A stretch of DNA of 58,340 nucleotides from the NCBI GenBank assembly GCA_016213895.1, contig JACQZJ010000126.1, forward strand, positions 1 through 58,340, read 5' to 3'. A program made the translations under genes and the position numbers. This DNA is from Planctomycetota bacterium. GTDB taxonomy: Bacteria > Planctomycetota > B15-G4 > JADJEK01. A model generated the notes under the pieces. The model saw nothing but the letters and a program-made list of their open reading frames with translations, searched no databases and was not told the DNA's origin. Numbering within the stretch: position 1 is the first letter of the stretch; every line of letters starts with the position of its first letter. Of the stretch, positions 34,787-43,739 are shown one piece after another.

Positions 34787-35272
34787 GTGCGCGCGAAGCA
34801 CCCGGACCTGGAGACCACGATCGAGCGGCGCTGCCCGGACGGCCATGCCCAGGTGCTGCGCTGCTACCCACTGCGCCGCGCGTACGGGCGCGTCCAGCCC
34901 TTCCCCACCCTGTTCTGGCTGGCCTGCGAACACCTCGACCGCCAGCTCGCCCGCCTGGAACGAGGCGGCGCGATCGCCCTGCTCGAGCGCGCGCTCGCCG
35001 CGGACGAATCCCTGCGCGCCGCGGTCCTGGCCGATCATCGGGCCTACAGCGAAGAGCGCTGGCGCGCCCTGCGCGAGGAAGACCGCCGCGTCCTCGAGGA
35101 GCGCGCCCTGGCCGGTCAAGCACGCACGCGCGGCATCGGCGGGATCCGGGACTTCTCGACCGTGAAGTGCCTGCACCTGCACTACGCGCACCACCTGGCG
35201 CGCGGGTCGGCGATCGGCCGCTGGCTGGAGAGCGCGTTTTGCATCATCCCCTGCGGGGAGGCCGGTCCATGA
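34787..35272 (+). CDS. DUF501 family protein
   Basis: 161 residues from the GTG at 34787. The family core is clear: RRCPDGHAQVLRCYPLRR, then PFPTLFWLACEHLDRQLARL, and near the end GIGGIRDFSTVKCLHLHYAH followed by HHLARGSAIGRWLE. The conserved Cys/His positions (FSTVKCLHLHYAHHLA) suggest a metal- or redox-related site, but no function is established. The frame is open back to 34556, but the ribosome site and family length support the later start. It overlaps the SGNH hydrolase gene by ATGA and diverges from fic. Confidence 0.8.
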   Translation: MRAKHPDLETTIERRCPDGHAQVLRCYPLRRAYGRVQPFPTLFWLACEHLDRQLARLERGGAIALLERALAADESLRAAVLADHRAYSEERWRALREEDRRVLEERALAGQARTRGIGGIRDFSTVKCLHLHYAHHLARGSAIGRWLESAFCIIPCGEAGP

Positions 35273-36360
35273 GCACGCCGCCGGCTGCGCGCGCGAAGAG
35301 ATGGCAGAAGCCGCTCCTGGCGCTCTCGATCGTCGTGCTCGGGCTCCTCGCCCTCGAGGCCGCGGCGCGCGTGCGCATGCTCTGGAAGTACGGCCGGGCC
35401 GACACCGAGCTGTACCGGAGCGAGTTCGATCCGCAGGCTCGGATCACGGCGCCCGTGCCGAACCAGGACGCCGGCTTCATCCACATCAACGCCCAGGGTT
35501 TCCGCGGCCCGGATCTCATCGAGCCCAAGCCCGCGGGCGCGCTGCGCATCGCCTTCCTCGGCGGCTCGACCACGTTCTGCGCCGAGACCAGATCGGACGA
35601 GGCGACCTGGCCGGCGCAGGTCTGCCGCCTGCTGGAAGAGCAGACGCCGGGAATCCGCTTCGAGTACATCAACGCCGGCCTGCCCGCCCTGCGCGCCGCC
35701 GACTCGCAGCGCTACCTGGAAGCGCGCGTAGCGCGCTGCCAGCCGGACGTCATCGTCATCTACCACGCCACCAACGACATGAGCCGCGACACGCGCGACC
35801 TCGCCGGCCAGCAGGGGCTGTTCACGGGCGACGGCGGCCGGCAGAGCGCGCTGGCGCGGCTCTCTGTCGCCTGGGACCTGGTCGAGAAGAACCTGAGGGT
35901 CAAGGCGCGGCAGCGCGCCTCCGGCGGCGCAGCGGACCGCCTGCGCTTCGATCCCGAGGAGCTGGCGCGGGGCTTTCAGGGCGCGCTCGAGTCCCTGATC
36001 CGCTCGGCAGAGGAGCGCGCCGAGCTGGTGGCGGTCCTCACCTTCTCCATCCGCCTGCGCTCCGAGCAGACGCCTGAGGAGCAGCTCGAGGCCTGCAGCA
36101 CGAGCCTGTTCTACATGCCCTACATGGACGTCGGCCGCCTGGCCGCCGGCTTCGCCGCGTACAACGGCGCGATCCGCGCCGCGACCGCGGCCACGGGCGC
36201 GCTGCTGATCGACGGCGAGGACGAGATCCCCGGGGACGCGGTCCACTTCAACGACTCGGTGCACCTGACCGACGCCGGCTGCCGCGCCATGGCGGAGCGC
36301 GTGGCGCGCCGCCTGCTCGCGGACGAGCGCTTCCTCAGCCTCATCGAGGCGCGGCGCTAG
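35269..36360 (+). CDS. SGNH/GDSL-type hydrolase, membrane anchored
   Basis: 363 residues with a basic N-terminus and one helix (KPLLALSIVVLGLLALEAA, about 14-32), then an SGNH hydrolase domain. Block I is LGGSTTFC with the nucleophile serine, block III is HATNDMS (Asn), and block V is DSVHLTDAG with the Asp-x-x-His pair. Substrates of this family include acyl and acetyl esters on lipids or glycans. The FRGPDLIEPKPAGALRIAFL stretch before block I is typical of large exported members. It is coupled to the DUF501 gene (ATGA) and its 3' end overlaps that of the converging small protein gene by 20 bp. Confidence 0.88.
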   Translation: MSTPPAARAKRWQKPLLALSIVVLGLLALEAAARVRMLWKYGRADTELYRSEFDPQARITAPVPNQDAGFIHINAQGFRGPDLIEPKPAGALRIAFLGGSTTFCAETRSDEATWPAQVCRLLEEQTPGIRFEYINAGLPALRAADSQRYLEARVARCQPDVIVIYHATNDMSRDTRDLAGQQGLFTGDGGRQSALARLSVAWDLVEKNLRVKARQRASGGAADRLRFDPEELARGFQGALESLIRSAEERAELVAVLTFSIRLRSEQTPEEQLEACSTSLFYMPYMDVGRLAAGFAAYNGAIRAATAATGALLIDGEDEIPGDAVHFNDSVHLTDAGCRAMAERVARRLLADERFLSLIEARR

Positions 36361-36850
36361 GCGCGCTCGGCGCCGCCGCGCGGCGGCGGAGGATGTGCTC
36401 GCAGAAGGAATCACCGCTCGGGATGGAGCGGCCGATCTTGTACTCGAGGGTGTCGTCGAGAGCGGCGACCAGGCTCTCCTCCATGCACGTGTGCGCGCGG
36501 CAGATGCGCTCCTCGGTGAAGGGATAGGGGCAGCGGCGCACGCCGATGACCAGCCGCTCGGGCGTGAACTCGCGCACCTCCCAGTCGTCGCACACCATGT
36601 CGAACACCTTGAGGAGGTAGCGCCCCACCGCGGCCACGCCCTTGATCTCCCCGCCCTTCCGCGCGTTCTGGCCGATGGCGGCGCCAAACTCGCGGCTGAC
36701 GTCCCGGATCAGCTCCAGGCCGGCCTCGCCGAAGCGCTCGTGGATGGCCTGGTAGAGCCGCGCCAGGCGCTTCATGTACCCGGGCACCGCGCGCCAGTAC
36801 TTCTCCTCTGGCGTCAGCCTGGCGAAGTCCAGTTCGCCGGGAAGATCCAT
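36341..36850 (-). CDS. Small cysteine-bearing protein, possibly ATC-hydrolase-like
   Basis: 169 residues. The N-terminal helix-rich part (EEKYWRAVPGYMKRLARLYQ, GLELIRDVSREFGAAIGQNA) and the C-terminal RRCPYPFTEERICRAHTCME ... LEYKIGRSIPSGDSFCEHIL resemble the L-2-amino-thiazoline-4-carboxylic-acid-hydrolase family and related ligand-binding domains with conserved cysteines. The match is by general pattern only. The ATG has AGGAGG upstream. It sits 29 bp after parC on the same strand, so it may be cotranscribed with parE-parC. Confidence 0.55.
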   Translation of the reverse strand: MDLPGELDFARLTPEEKYWRAVPGYMKRLARLYQAIHERFGEAGLELIRDVSREFGAAIGQNARKGGEIKGVAAVGRYLLKVFDMVCDDWEVREFTPERLVIGVRRCPYPFTEERICRAHTCMEESLVAALDDTLEYKIGRSIPSGDSFCEHILRRRAAAPSAPSAAPR

Positions 36851-36879
36851 GTCGCAGCCTCCTGCGCCGAAAACGACCC

Positions 36880-38793
36880 TCAGCCGCGCCGCCCCACCAG
36901 GGACACGCGCGCCACCGGCTTCGGCGCCAAACGGTTGCCGCGCGCGGCCACGCCCTTGACCTCGAGGCCGTCGAGGTCGAACGTCGCCTCGGCCACGCGC
37001 TGGCGCTTGGCCGGAACGAAGGCGAGGTGCACAGGGCCAGGCTCGAGGGTCGGCGCCAGCACGTCGAGGCGGCCGCCCTCGACCGGCACCAGGTCGTAGA
37101 CCTTGTCCTTGATGAAGCTCTGGATGTGCACCTTCTTGCCCCAGGCGATGCGCTCCCGGTCGCGGTAGACCACGGTGAAGCGCTCGCCCTGCTCCGGGTC
37201 GAAGAGGCCGCAGTGGAGCACCTTGCCCGGGAGAAGCACCTTGTCCACCGGACCCATCACGCGGTACGTGCCGTCGCTCGTCACCACCAGCACCTTGTCG
37301 AACTCGCTCATCGCCACCTGGTGCTCGGCGCCGCGCACCTTCGTGCCGAAGAAGCCGCTCTCCGGGTCGTAGCTCACGCGCAGGTCCTGGCGCGCCACGT
37401 CGCGCCGGTCGACCGACTCGAACTTCTTGATCTCGGTGCGGCGCGGGTAGGCGGCCGCGTACTTCGCGTGCATGCCCTTCAGGTAGTCGATGGTCGTCTG
37501 CTTCAGGTTGGCGAGCCTGCGCTCCAGCTCCTTGATGGCCTGCCGCGCCTCCTTGAGGTCCGCGCGGTTCCGGGCGATGTCGTAGGCGGAGATGCGGCGG
37601 ATGCGGATCTGCAGCAGGCGCTCGACGTCCTCCTCGACCATGGGGCGCACGAAGAAGAGCGCGTGCTGCTGCATGCCCTCCCACACCTGGCGGCGCACCT
37701 CCTCGTCGGTCTTCGCCTTCTCGATGCGTTTGTAGACGCGGTTCTCGATGAAGATCTGCTCCAGCGTCAGCCAGTGCAGCTTGTCCTGCTGGCGCGCGAG
37801 GTCGTGCTCCAGCTCGGCCTTGACCTGCTGCAGCAGCTGGTCGGTCAAGAAGGCCAGCACCTGCGTGACCGTCATCTCCTCGGGACGCCCGCCGCAGATG
37901 GCCACGATGTTCGACGAGATCGACACCTCGCAGTCGGTGTAGGCGTAGAGCTGCGGGATCACCTCGTCGGCGTAGACGCCGCGCTGCAGCGCGAGCTCGA
38001 TCTCGACCTTGTCGGTGGTGTAGTCGTTGAGCGAGGCGATCTTCACCTGGCCGCGCTGCGCCGCCGCCTCGATCGAGCCGATCAGGCTCTCGGTCGTGGT
38101 CGAGTAGGGCAGCTCGCTGATGACGACCTTCTTGTCGCCGCGCCGCGCGATGCGCGCGCGCAGCATGACTTTGCCGCGGCCGTCGTCGTACTCGGACACG
38201 TCCATGATCCCGCCCTGCGGGAAGTCGGGCTGGACGCGCCCCTCGCGCCCCTCGAGCAGGCCGATCTGCGCGGCGAGCAACTCGCCGAGGTTGTGCGGCA
38301 GGATGCGGGTGGCCATGCCCACGGCGATGCCCTCGGGCCCGAGCATGAGCAAGACCGGCAGCTTGGCCGGCAGGAAGACCGGCTCCTCGCGCCGCCCGTC
38401 GTAGCTCGGCGTGAACCGCGTGAGCGGCTTGTTGAACAGCGCCTCGCGCGCCAGGTCGGTCAGCCGGCACTCGATGTAGCGCGCGGCGGCGGCCGGATGG
38501 CCGGTGAGCACGTTGCCGAAGTTCCCCTGCCGCTCGATGAAGTAGCCCTTGTTGGCGAGCACGACGAGGGCGTCGCGGATGGGCGCGTCGCCGTGCGGGT
38601 GCAGCTTCATGGCCTCGCCGATGACGTTCGCCACCTTGTGGAAGCGCCCGTCGTCCATCTCGCGCAGGGTATGCAGGATGCGGCGCTGCACCGGCTTGAG
38701 GCCGTCGCGGATGTCCGGGATGGCCCGGTCCATGACCACGTAGGAGGCGTACTCCAGGAAGTTCCGCTGCATCAGGGGTTCGAGCTGCGCCAC
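36880..38793 (-). CDS. parC: DNA topoisomerase IV subunit A (ParC-like)
   Basis: 637 residues. The breakage-reunion domain has the conserved start (EYASYVVMDRAIPDIRDGLK), the DNA-gate helix (HPHGDAPIRDALVVLANKGY), the catalytic tyrosine in AARYIECRL (Tyr near residue 119) and GIAVGMATRILPHNL. A coiled-coil gate and a short C-terminal region follow with no GyrA-box, so topoisomerase IV fits better than gyrase. The quinolone-binding serine of E. coli GyrA (Ser83) is Ala in HPHGDAPI. The GTG start has AAGGAG upstream and lies 22 bp after parE. The partners decatenate chromosomes by ATP-driven strand passage. Confidence 0.9.
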   Translation of the reverse strand: MAQLEPLMQRNFLEYASYVVMDRAIPDIRDGLKPVQRRILHTLREMDDGRFHKVANVIGEAMKLHPHGDAPIRDALVVLANKGYFIERQGNFGNVLTGHPAAAARYIECRLTDLAREALFNKPLTRFTPSYDGRREEPVFLPAKLPVLLMLGPEGIAVGMATRILPHNLGELLAAQIGLLEGREGRVQPDFPQGGIMDVSEYDDGRGKVMLRARIARRGDKKVVISELPYSTTTESLIGSIEAAAQRGQVKIASLNDYTTDKVEIELALQRGVYADEVIPQLYAYTDCEVSISSNIVAICGGRPEEMTVTQVLAFLTDQLLQQVKAELEHDLARQQDKLHWLTLEQIFIENRVYKRIEKAKTDEEVRRQVWEGMQQHALFFVRPMVEEDVERLLQIRIRRISAYDIARNRADLKEARQAIKELERRLANLKQTTIDYLKGMHAKYAAAYPRRTEIKKFESVDRRDVARQDLRVSYDPESGFFGTKVRGAEHQVAMSEFDKVLVVTSDGTYRVMGPVDKVLLPGKVLHCGLFDPEQGERFTVVYRDRERIAWGKKVHIQSFIKDKVYDLVPVEGGRLDVLAPTLEPGPVHLAFVPAKRQRVAEATFDLDGLEVKGVAARGNRLAPKPVARVSLVGRRG

Positions 38794-38815
38794 CTCGTTG
38801 CCGCTCCTTCCCGCC

Positions 38816-40663
38816 TCAGTGGACGTCCGGAAGCAAGTTGTCGACGATGAACGCCTTCCTCTGCGGCGTGTTCTTCCCCATGCAGAACTCGAGCGCCTGG
38901 CTGACCTCGCCCAGGCTGCGCACCAGGACCGGCTCGAGCCGCATCTCCGCGCCGATGAAGCGCGCGAACTCCTTGGGGTTGATCTCGCCCAGCCCCTTGA
39001 AGCGCGTCACCTCGCCGCCCTTGAGCTCCGCCAGCGCCCGGTCGCGCTCCTCCTCGCCGTAGCAGTAGCGCGTCTCCTTCTTGTTGCGCACGCGGAAGAG
39101 CGGCGTCTCGAGCACGTAGACGTGCCCCTTGGTGACCAGCTCCTCGAAGTAGCGCAGGAAGTAGGTGAGCAGCAGGTTGCGGATGTGCATGCCGTCGACG
39201 TCGGCGTCGGTGGCGATGACCACCTTGGCGTAGCGCAGGCCGGCCAAACCGTCCTCGATGCCCAGCGCCCGCATCAGGTTGTACAGCTCCTCGTTCTTGT
39301 AGACCGCGGCGCGCTCCAGGCCGTAGCAGTTCAGCGGTTTGCCGCGCAGCGAGAAGACCGCCTGGGTGTGGACGTCGCGGCACTGGACCAAGGTGCCGCC
39401 CGCCGAGTCGCCCTCGACCAGGAAGATCATGCTCTCCTCGGCGCGCGGCCCGCGCTCGCCGAGGTGCGCCTTGCAGTCGGTCAGCTTGGGGATGCGGATG
39501 GCGACCTTGCGCGCGCGCTCGCGCGCCTCCTTCTTGATCGAGGCCAGCTCCTTGCGCACGCGCTCGTTGGCGCGCACCTTGGCCAGGAGGGCCTCGGCCG
39601 CCTCCTTGTTCCTGTGCAGCCAGACGACGACCTGTTCGCGCACCTCCTTGACGATCCAGGGCCGCACCGTGGTCGTGCCCAGGCGGTTCTTCGTCTGGCT
39701 TTCGAAGACCGGGTCCTGGATCTTGACCGCGACCGCCGCCACCAGGCCGTCGCGCACGTCCTCGCCCGCGAAGTTCGCGCCGGCGAACTCGTTGATCCCC
39801 TTGAGGATGCCCTCGCGGTAGGCGCTCTCGTGCGTGCCGCCGTCCTTGGTGTATTGGCCGTTGACGAAGCTGAAGTAGCTCTCGCCGTAGGTGTTCGCGT
39901 GGGTGAAGGCGAACTCGAGGCGCTCGCGGCGGCAGTGCATGGCCTGGTACAGCGGCCGCTCGTCGCCCATCTCCTGGCGCAAGAGGTCGGCGAGGCCGTC
40001 CTGGCTCTTGAACGCGCGGCCGTTGTACTCGAGCGTCAGCCCGGAGTTGAGGAAGGCGTAGTAGGACAGGCGGTTGCCGACGTGCTCGTCGTTCCAGGCG
40101 TACTTCTTGAAGATCTCCGCGTCGGGGGTGAAGCGCACCAGCGTGCCGGCGCGCTCGTCAGGCGCCCGGCCCTTGTGCTGCTGCAGGAGGACGCCACGCG
40201 CGAAGCTGGCGCGCACGAACTTGCCGTCGCGCCAGCTCGTCACCTCGAACTCGGAAGAGAGGGCGTTCACCGCCTTGGTGCCCACCCCGTTCAGCCCGAC
40301 CGAGAACTGGAAGACGTCGTCGTTGTACTTGCCGCCGGTGTTGATCTGGCTGACGCACTCGACCACCTTGCCGAGCGGGATGCCGCGCCCGAAGTCGCGC
40401 ACCGTGACCGATTCGCCCGTGCGCTCGATCTCGATCTTGCGCCCTTCGCCCATGATGAACTCGTCGATGGAGTTGTCGATCACCTCCTTCAACATGACGT
40501 AGATGCCGTCCAACGGGTGGCTGCCGTCGCCGAGGCGGCCGATGTACATGCCGGTGCGCAGGCGGATGTGTTCCAGCGCGTCGAGCGTCTGGATGGCCTT
40601 CTCGTCGTAGGCGACCTTCCTGCGGCCGCTGTCCTTCTGCTGCGGGGACGGCTCCTGGCTCAT
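38816..40663 (-). CDS. parE: DNA topoisomerase IV subunit B (ParE-like)
   Basis: 615 residues from the ATG at 40663. The GHKL ATPase part has LRTGMYIG, KEVIDNSIDEFIMG (catalytic Glu and Asn), DFGRGIPLGK and GLNGVGTKAVNALS. The transducer and Toprim domains carry FLVEGDSAGG and ATDADVDGMHIRNLLL, whose acidic residues bind Mg2+ for strand breakage. A short tail after KAFIVDNLLP ends the chain. The DGMHIRNLL variant is the ParE form known in several Gram-negative phyla. It precedes parC by 22 bp in the same operon; the two form the heterotetramer. Confidence 0.93.
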   Translation of the reverse strand: MSQEPSPQQKDSGRRKVAYDEKAIQTLDALEHIRLRTGMYIGRLGDGSHPLDGIYVMLKEVIDNSIDEFIMGEGRKIEIERTGESVTVRDFGRGIPLGKVVECVSQINTGGKYNDDVFQFSVGLNGVGTKAVNALSSEFEVTSWRDGKFVRASFARGVLLQQHKGRAPDERAGTLVRFTPDAEIFKKYAWNDEHVGNRLSYYAFLNSGLTLEYNGRAFKSQDGLADLLRQEMGDERPLYQAMHCRRERLEFAFTHANTYGESYFSFVNGQYTKDGGTHESAYREGILKGINEFAGANFAGEDVRDGLVAAVAVKIQDPVFESQTKNRLGTTTVRPWIVKEVREQVVVWLHRNKEAAEALLAKVRANERVRKELASIKKEARERARKVAIRIPKLTDCKAHLGERGPRAEESMIFLVEGDSAGGTLVQCRDVHTQAVFSLRGKPLNCYGLERAAVYKNEELYNLMRALGIEDGLAGLRYAKVVIATDADVDGMHIRNLLLTYFLRYFEELVTKGHVYVLETPLFRVRNKKETRYCYGEEERDRALAELKGGEVTRFKGLGEINPKEFARFIGAEMRLEPVLVRSLGEVSQALEFCMGKNTPQRKAFIVDNLLPDVH

Positions 40664-40812
40664 CGCGGAATCCTTGCAGTTTGCTCTCGGCGTATACCAG
40701 CACCGCGCCGCGGCGATCTCAAGCCCGGCGCGCGGAAACGCGCGCGCCGGGCGCCGGCGGCTTGCGCGGCGCGCCCCGCACCGGTAGGAATCGAGCCGCG
40801 AAAGGGCTTTCC

Positions 40813-41592
40813 ATGCTGCGGCTCCTCGTTTCCCTGCTCTTCCTCCTCGCGGCGGCGCGCGGCGCGCCGCCTCCCGGCGACTGCTCCTTCTGCGACGGCG
40901 GCGGCTCCATGACCTGCGAGCGCTGCGCGGGCAAGGGCAAACGCCCCGTGCTCTGCGGGCGCTGCGCGGGCGCGCGCAAGGTCCCCTGCTACTTCTGCCG
41001 CGCCGACGGCCAGTGGACCTGCCCGGCCTGCCGCGGCGCGACGGTGGTCGTCTGGAGCAGCGGGGACAAGGACCCATGCAAGATCTGCGGGAAGAAGGGC
41101 TACGGCAACTGCCCGGTGTGCAAGGGCGCGAAGTCCATCGGCTGCCCCATCTGCGGCCAGTCCGGCAAGTGCGCGGTCACGTGCGGCGCCTGCCTCGGCG
41201 TGGGCCTCTTCCCCTGCCCGCACTGCGCCGCGATCCCCTGCCCGGCGTGCGGCGGCGACCACGTCATCCGCTGCGGGCACTGCGGCGGCGACGGCCGCTT
41301 CGCCCGGGTCTGCCCGAAGTGCGCCGACACGGGCACGCGCTGCTGCGAGGCATGCACCTTCATCGGCGTGTCGCCGTGCGAGGACTGCCACGGCACGGGC
41401 AAGGTCCGCTTCGTCTACGATAAGGGCGGGGGCAAGGCCGGCGCCAAGTCCTGCGACAAGTGCGGCGGCAAGGGCTTCGCGCGCTGCCAAAAGTGCAAGA
41501 ACGGCATAGTGCCGTGCACCGAAAAGGTCGAGAGTACGGCCTGCCCGAGCTGCCAGAGCGGCTCGTACCCGTGTCCCCTGTGCGCGCGCTGA
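40813..41592 (+). CDS. Exported protein made almost entirely of CxxC zinc-finger-like repeats
   Basis: 259 residues. A signal peptide (MLRLLVSLLFLLAAARG) is followed by about 19 CxxC pairs with almost no spacers: CSFC, CERC, CGRC, CYFC, CPAC, CKIC, CPVC, CPIC, CGAC, CPHC, CPAC, CGHC, CPKC, CEAC, CEDC, CDKC, CQKC, CPSC, CPLC. Many continue as CxxCxGxG, the repeat of the DnaJ cysteine-rich domain, but here in far more copies and without a J domain. It should bind many zinc (or other soft metal) ions or form many disulfides outside the cytoplasm. Shorter N-terminal CxxC elements occur in the two degenerate gluzincins at 48517-49647 and 51407-52627. It diverges from parE and converges on the intact gluzincin gene. 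Confidence 0.85.
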   Translation: MLRLLVSLLFLLAAARGAPPPGDCSFCDGGGSMTCERCAGKGKRPVLCGRCAGARKVPCYFCRADGQWTCPACRGATVVVWSSGDKDPCKICGKKGYGNCPVCKGAKSIGCPICGQSGKCAVTCGACLGVGLFPCPHCAAIPCPACGGDHVIRCGHCGGDGRFARVCPKCADTGTRCCEACTFIGVSPCEDCHGTGKVRFVYDKGGGKAGAKSCDKCGGKGFARCQKCKNGIVPCTEKVESTACPSCQSGSYPCPLCAR

Positions 41593-41611
41593 GGCGCCGC
41601 CAGGCGGCGCC
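41593..41611. terminator. Perfect hairpin filling the gap between two convergent genes
   Basis: GGCGCCGCC-A-GGCGGCGCC: 9-bp arms around one base. The dyad covers exactly the 19 bp between the CxxC-array stop (41592) and the stop of the converging gene (41612), so either strand yields the same hairpin at the end of its message. There is no U-run. Confidence 0.55.
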
Positions 41612-43513
41612 CTAGTCCGGCAGCCCGACGTACTTGCGGAAGGGCGCGAGCGCGCCGGGACGCGCCGACCAGCGGCAGGCCTCCTCGACCAGCCGCTGGC
41701 CCCACTTCATGCGCCCGAGCCCGCCGTAGGCGGCCCCCAGGGCGGCCAGGCTGCGGTCCTCGGGGTCGAGTTCGACCAGCAGGCGCAGGGTATCGAAGAT
41801 CTCCGGCAGGCGCGCCGGGGCGAAGCACATCGCGAGGTGCAGCCACTCGGTGGCCGCCCGGCGGTCGACGGGGCTTCTCTCCAGCACCCGCGCCTGGGAG
41901 GCGAAAGCCACCTCGAGCAGGTCGTCGCCGAGCACCACGATGGCGCGCAGCTGTTCCGCCTCGCTCGCGCTCGCCTTGCTCGCGCGGCGCATGAGCGCCT
42001 CGCGCAGGTCGAACGCACCCGGCGGCCGCCGGATTCCGGCGGCCTCGGCCGCGACCTCGAGGACCCGGCGCACCAGGATCGAGCGGCGCGATTCGTCCTC
42101 CAGCTCGGGCAGCGCCGAGAGCCCGTCCTGCACCGCGCGCAGCAGCAGCCGGCAGGTCTTCATGTCCGGGTCGCCGAGCGCGGCGCGCTCAACCGCGCAC
42201 TCCAGTTCGCCGAAGCGCCGCTCCGCCTCGAGCGCCGCGTCCGTCCCGGACGGGACGCCGGCGAAGGACTGCTGCGCAATCTCCAGGTTCGTCTCCTTCT
42301 CGCGCCGGCTCTCGCCGCCGCGCGAGCGGTCCAGCGCCTCGTACCCCATGGCCAGGAACTGGTCCGGGCGCTCCAGCCGGAACTCGTGCGCGAACCAGGT
42401 GGTCCAGCCCACGCCCATGACATCGAGGTCCTCGGCGAAGACGCGCGAGAAGACGCTCCTCACGCATGCGCGCACCTCCTTCTCCTCCATCCCGGCCTTG
42501 ACCTCGTAGCGCAGCTCGAGCAGGAAGTCCGAGAAGCGCTTCTGGTGGTCCGGTCCGTTCAGGTAGTGGACCAGCGACCAGCTCCAGGCGTAGTGCTCGT
42601 ACTTGAGCTGCTCCCGGCCCAGGTCCATGAGCTGCTCCAGCGAGAAGCTCCGGTTCTTCTCCAGCTCCGCCATCAAGGTGAGCACCAGCCCGGCGGTAGC
42701 ACGGCCACGCGCCTCTCGCCCGCCGGCCGCCATGAAGCAGGCGATCCCCTCGTGCATCCAGAGGGGAAGCGCGGCGCCGTGGTAGGCGACGTCGAGCAGC
42801 AGGTGGGTGCACTCGTGCCGCGCCGTGTGCATGACCTCGTCCCGGTCGTGCGCCTCGTCGTAGAAGACCAGCCGGTGCTGCTCCGGGACGTAGTAGCCCA
42901 GGATGTGCTCGCCGCTCTTCTCGAAGCGCAGCACGTAGTCGATCAGGTAGTCGGAGCGGCTGGCGAAGAGCAGCACGTCGATGCTCGCCGGCTCGTAGGC
43001 GCGGAAGCGCCCCTTGAAGGAACGGTAGTAGTCGTTCAGGAGCTTCGTGTACGGGACCAGTTCCTCGGGCGAGAGGTCGGTCCAGAGGTCGAAGTAGGTC
43101 GACTTGTTGACCAGCTTGACGTCGCGGAAGCGGCCCTTGAGCAGCTCGTCGCGCTCGCGGCCCGCGGGAGCGCTGACGGCCGCGCCGCTCGCCGGCGGCC
43201 CCTCGGGCCGGAAGCGCAGGAGCTCCTCCGGCGCACGGCCCTGGTCGGACTCGGCGAGCCCCAGGAAGCCGGCGGCGGCCGCGCTCTGCTCGCCGCCGTC
43301 GCACAGCCCGGAGAGCACCTTCTCCGCGCTCTCGAAGAGACCCCGCGCCTGGCACCAGCGCGCGAACTCGACGAGTTGCGCGGGGTCCTTGCCCGCGGCG
43401 CTGGCGCGCTCCTTGGCCTCGGCGGCCAGGTCCTTCTGCACGTTCCAGGGCTGATCCTCGCCGGGGGCCGCCGCAGCGGCCGCCAGGCCCGCCCACAGGG
43501 TAAGTGAGAACAT
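41612..43513 (-). CDS. Exported peptidase-MA/DUF1570-like gluzincin, catalytic site intact
   Basis: 633 residues with a short signal peptide (MFSLTLWAGLAAAAAAPG). The centre carries a zinc metallopeptidase site HECTH (residues 233-237, in MHTARHECTHLLLDVAYHG) and the third-ligand segment LPLWMHEGIACFM (Glu255), the order of gluzincins of the peptidase-MA/DUF1570 type common in Planctomycetota-like genomes. A helical stretch (40-110) precedes it and a TPR-like helical region (430-630) follows. Such proteins are exported and may cut or bind peptides; no substrate is known. The ATG has an AGGGAGGG site. It diverges from asnA. Two catalytically degenerate relatives lie downstream at 48517 and 51407. 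Confidence 0.8.
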   Translation of the reverse strand: MFSLTLWAGLAAAAAAPGEDQPWNVQKDLAAEAKERASAAGKDPAQLVEFARWCQARGLFESAEKVLSGLCDGGEQSAAAAGFLGLAESDQGRAPEELLRFRPEGPPASGAAVSAPAGRERDELLKGRFRDVKLVNKSTYFDLWTDLSPEELVPYTKLLNDYYRSFKGRFRAYEPASIDVLLFASRSDYLIDYVLRFEKSGEHILGYYVPEQHRLVFYDEAHDRDEVMHTARHECTHLLLDVAYHGAALPLWMHEGIACFMAAGGREARGRATAGLVLTLMAELEKNRSFSLEQLMDLGREQLKYEHYAWSWSLVHYLNGPDHQKRFSDFLLELRYEVKAGMEEKEVRACVRSVFSRVFAEDLDVMGVGWTTWFAHEFRLERPDQFLAMGYEALDRSRGGESRREKETNLEIAQQSFAGVPSGTDAALEAERRFGELECAVERAALGDPDMKTCRLLLRAVQDGLSALPELEDESRRSILVRRVLEVAAEAAGIRRPPGAFDLREALMRRASKASASEAEQLRAIVVLGDDLLEVAFASQARVLERSPVDRRAATEWLHLAMCFAPARLPEIFDTLRLLVELDPEDRSLAALGAAYGGLGRMKWGQRLVEEACRWSARPGALAPFRKYVGLPD

Positions 43514-43739
43514 CCGGGTCCCTCCCTATCTTGCGGAAGGACTGATCCTAGGCGCAGGGCGCCCGGCCGGCAACGGGGGAGCCGCCTGCTGCCGGCCCGA
43601 AACCGCGCCCGAAGCGCTGGAATCCGGGCCGCGCGCGGCATAGGATGCTCGGCTTGTCGCACGTTTATTGCGGCGTTCTTGAAGCCCCGGGCTCCACGGG
43701 ACGCCACGTCCCCAACGAGTGTATCTGGAAGCGAGAACC

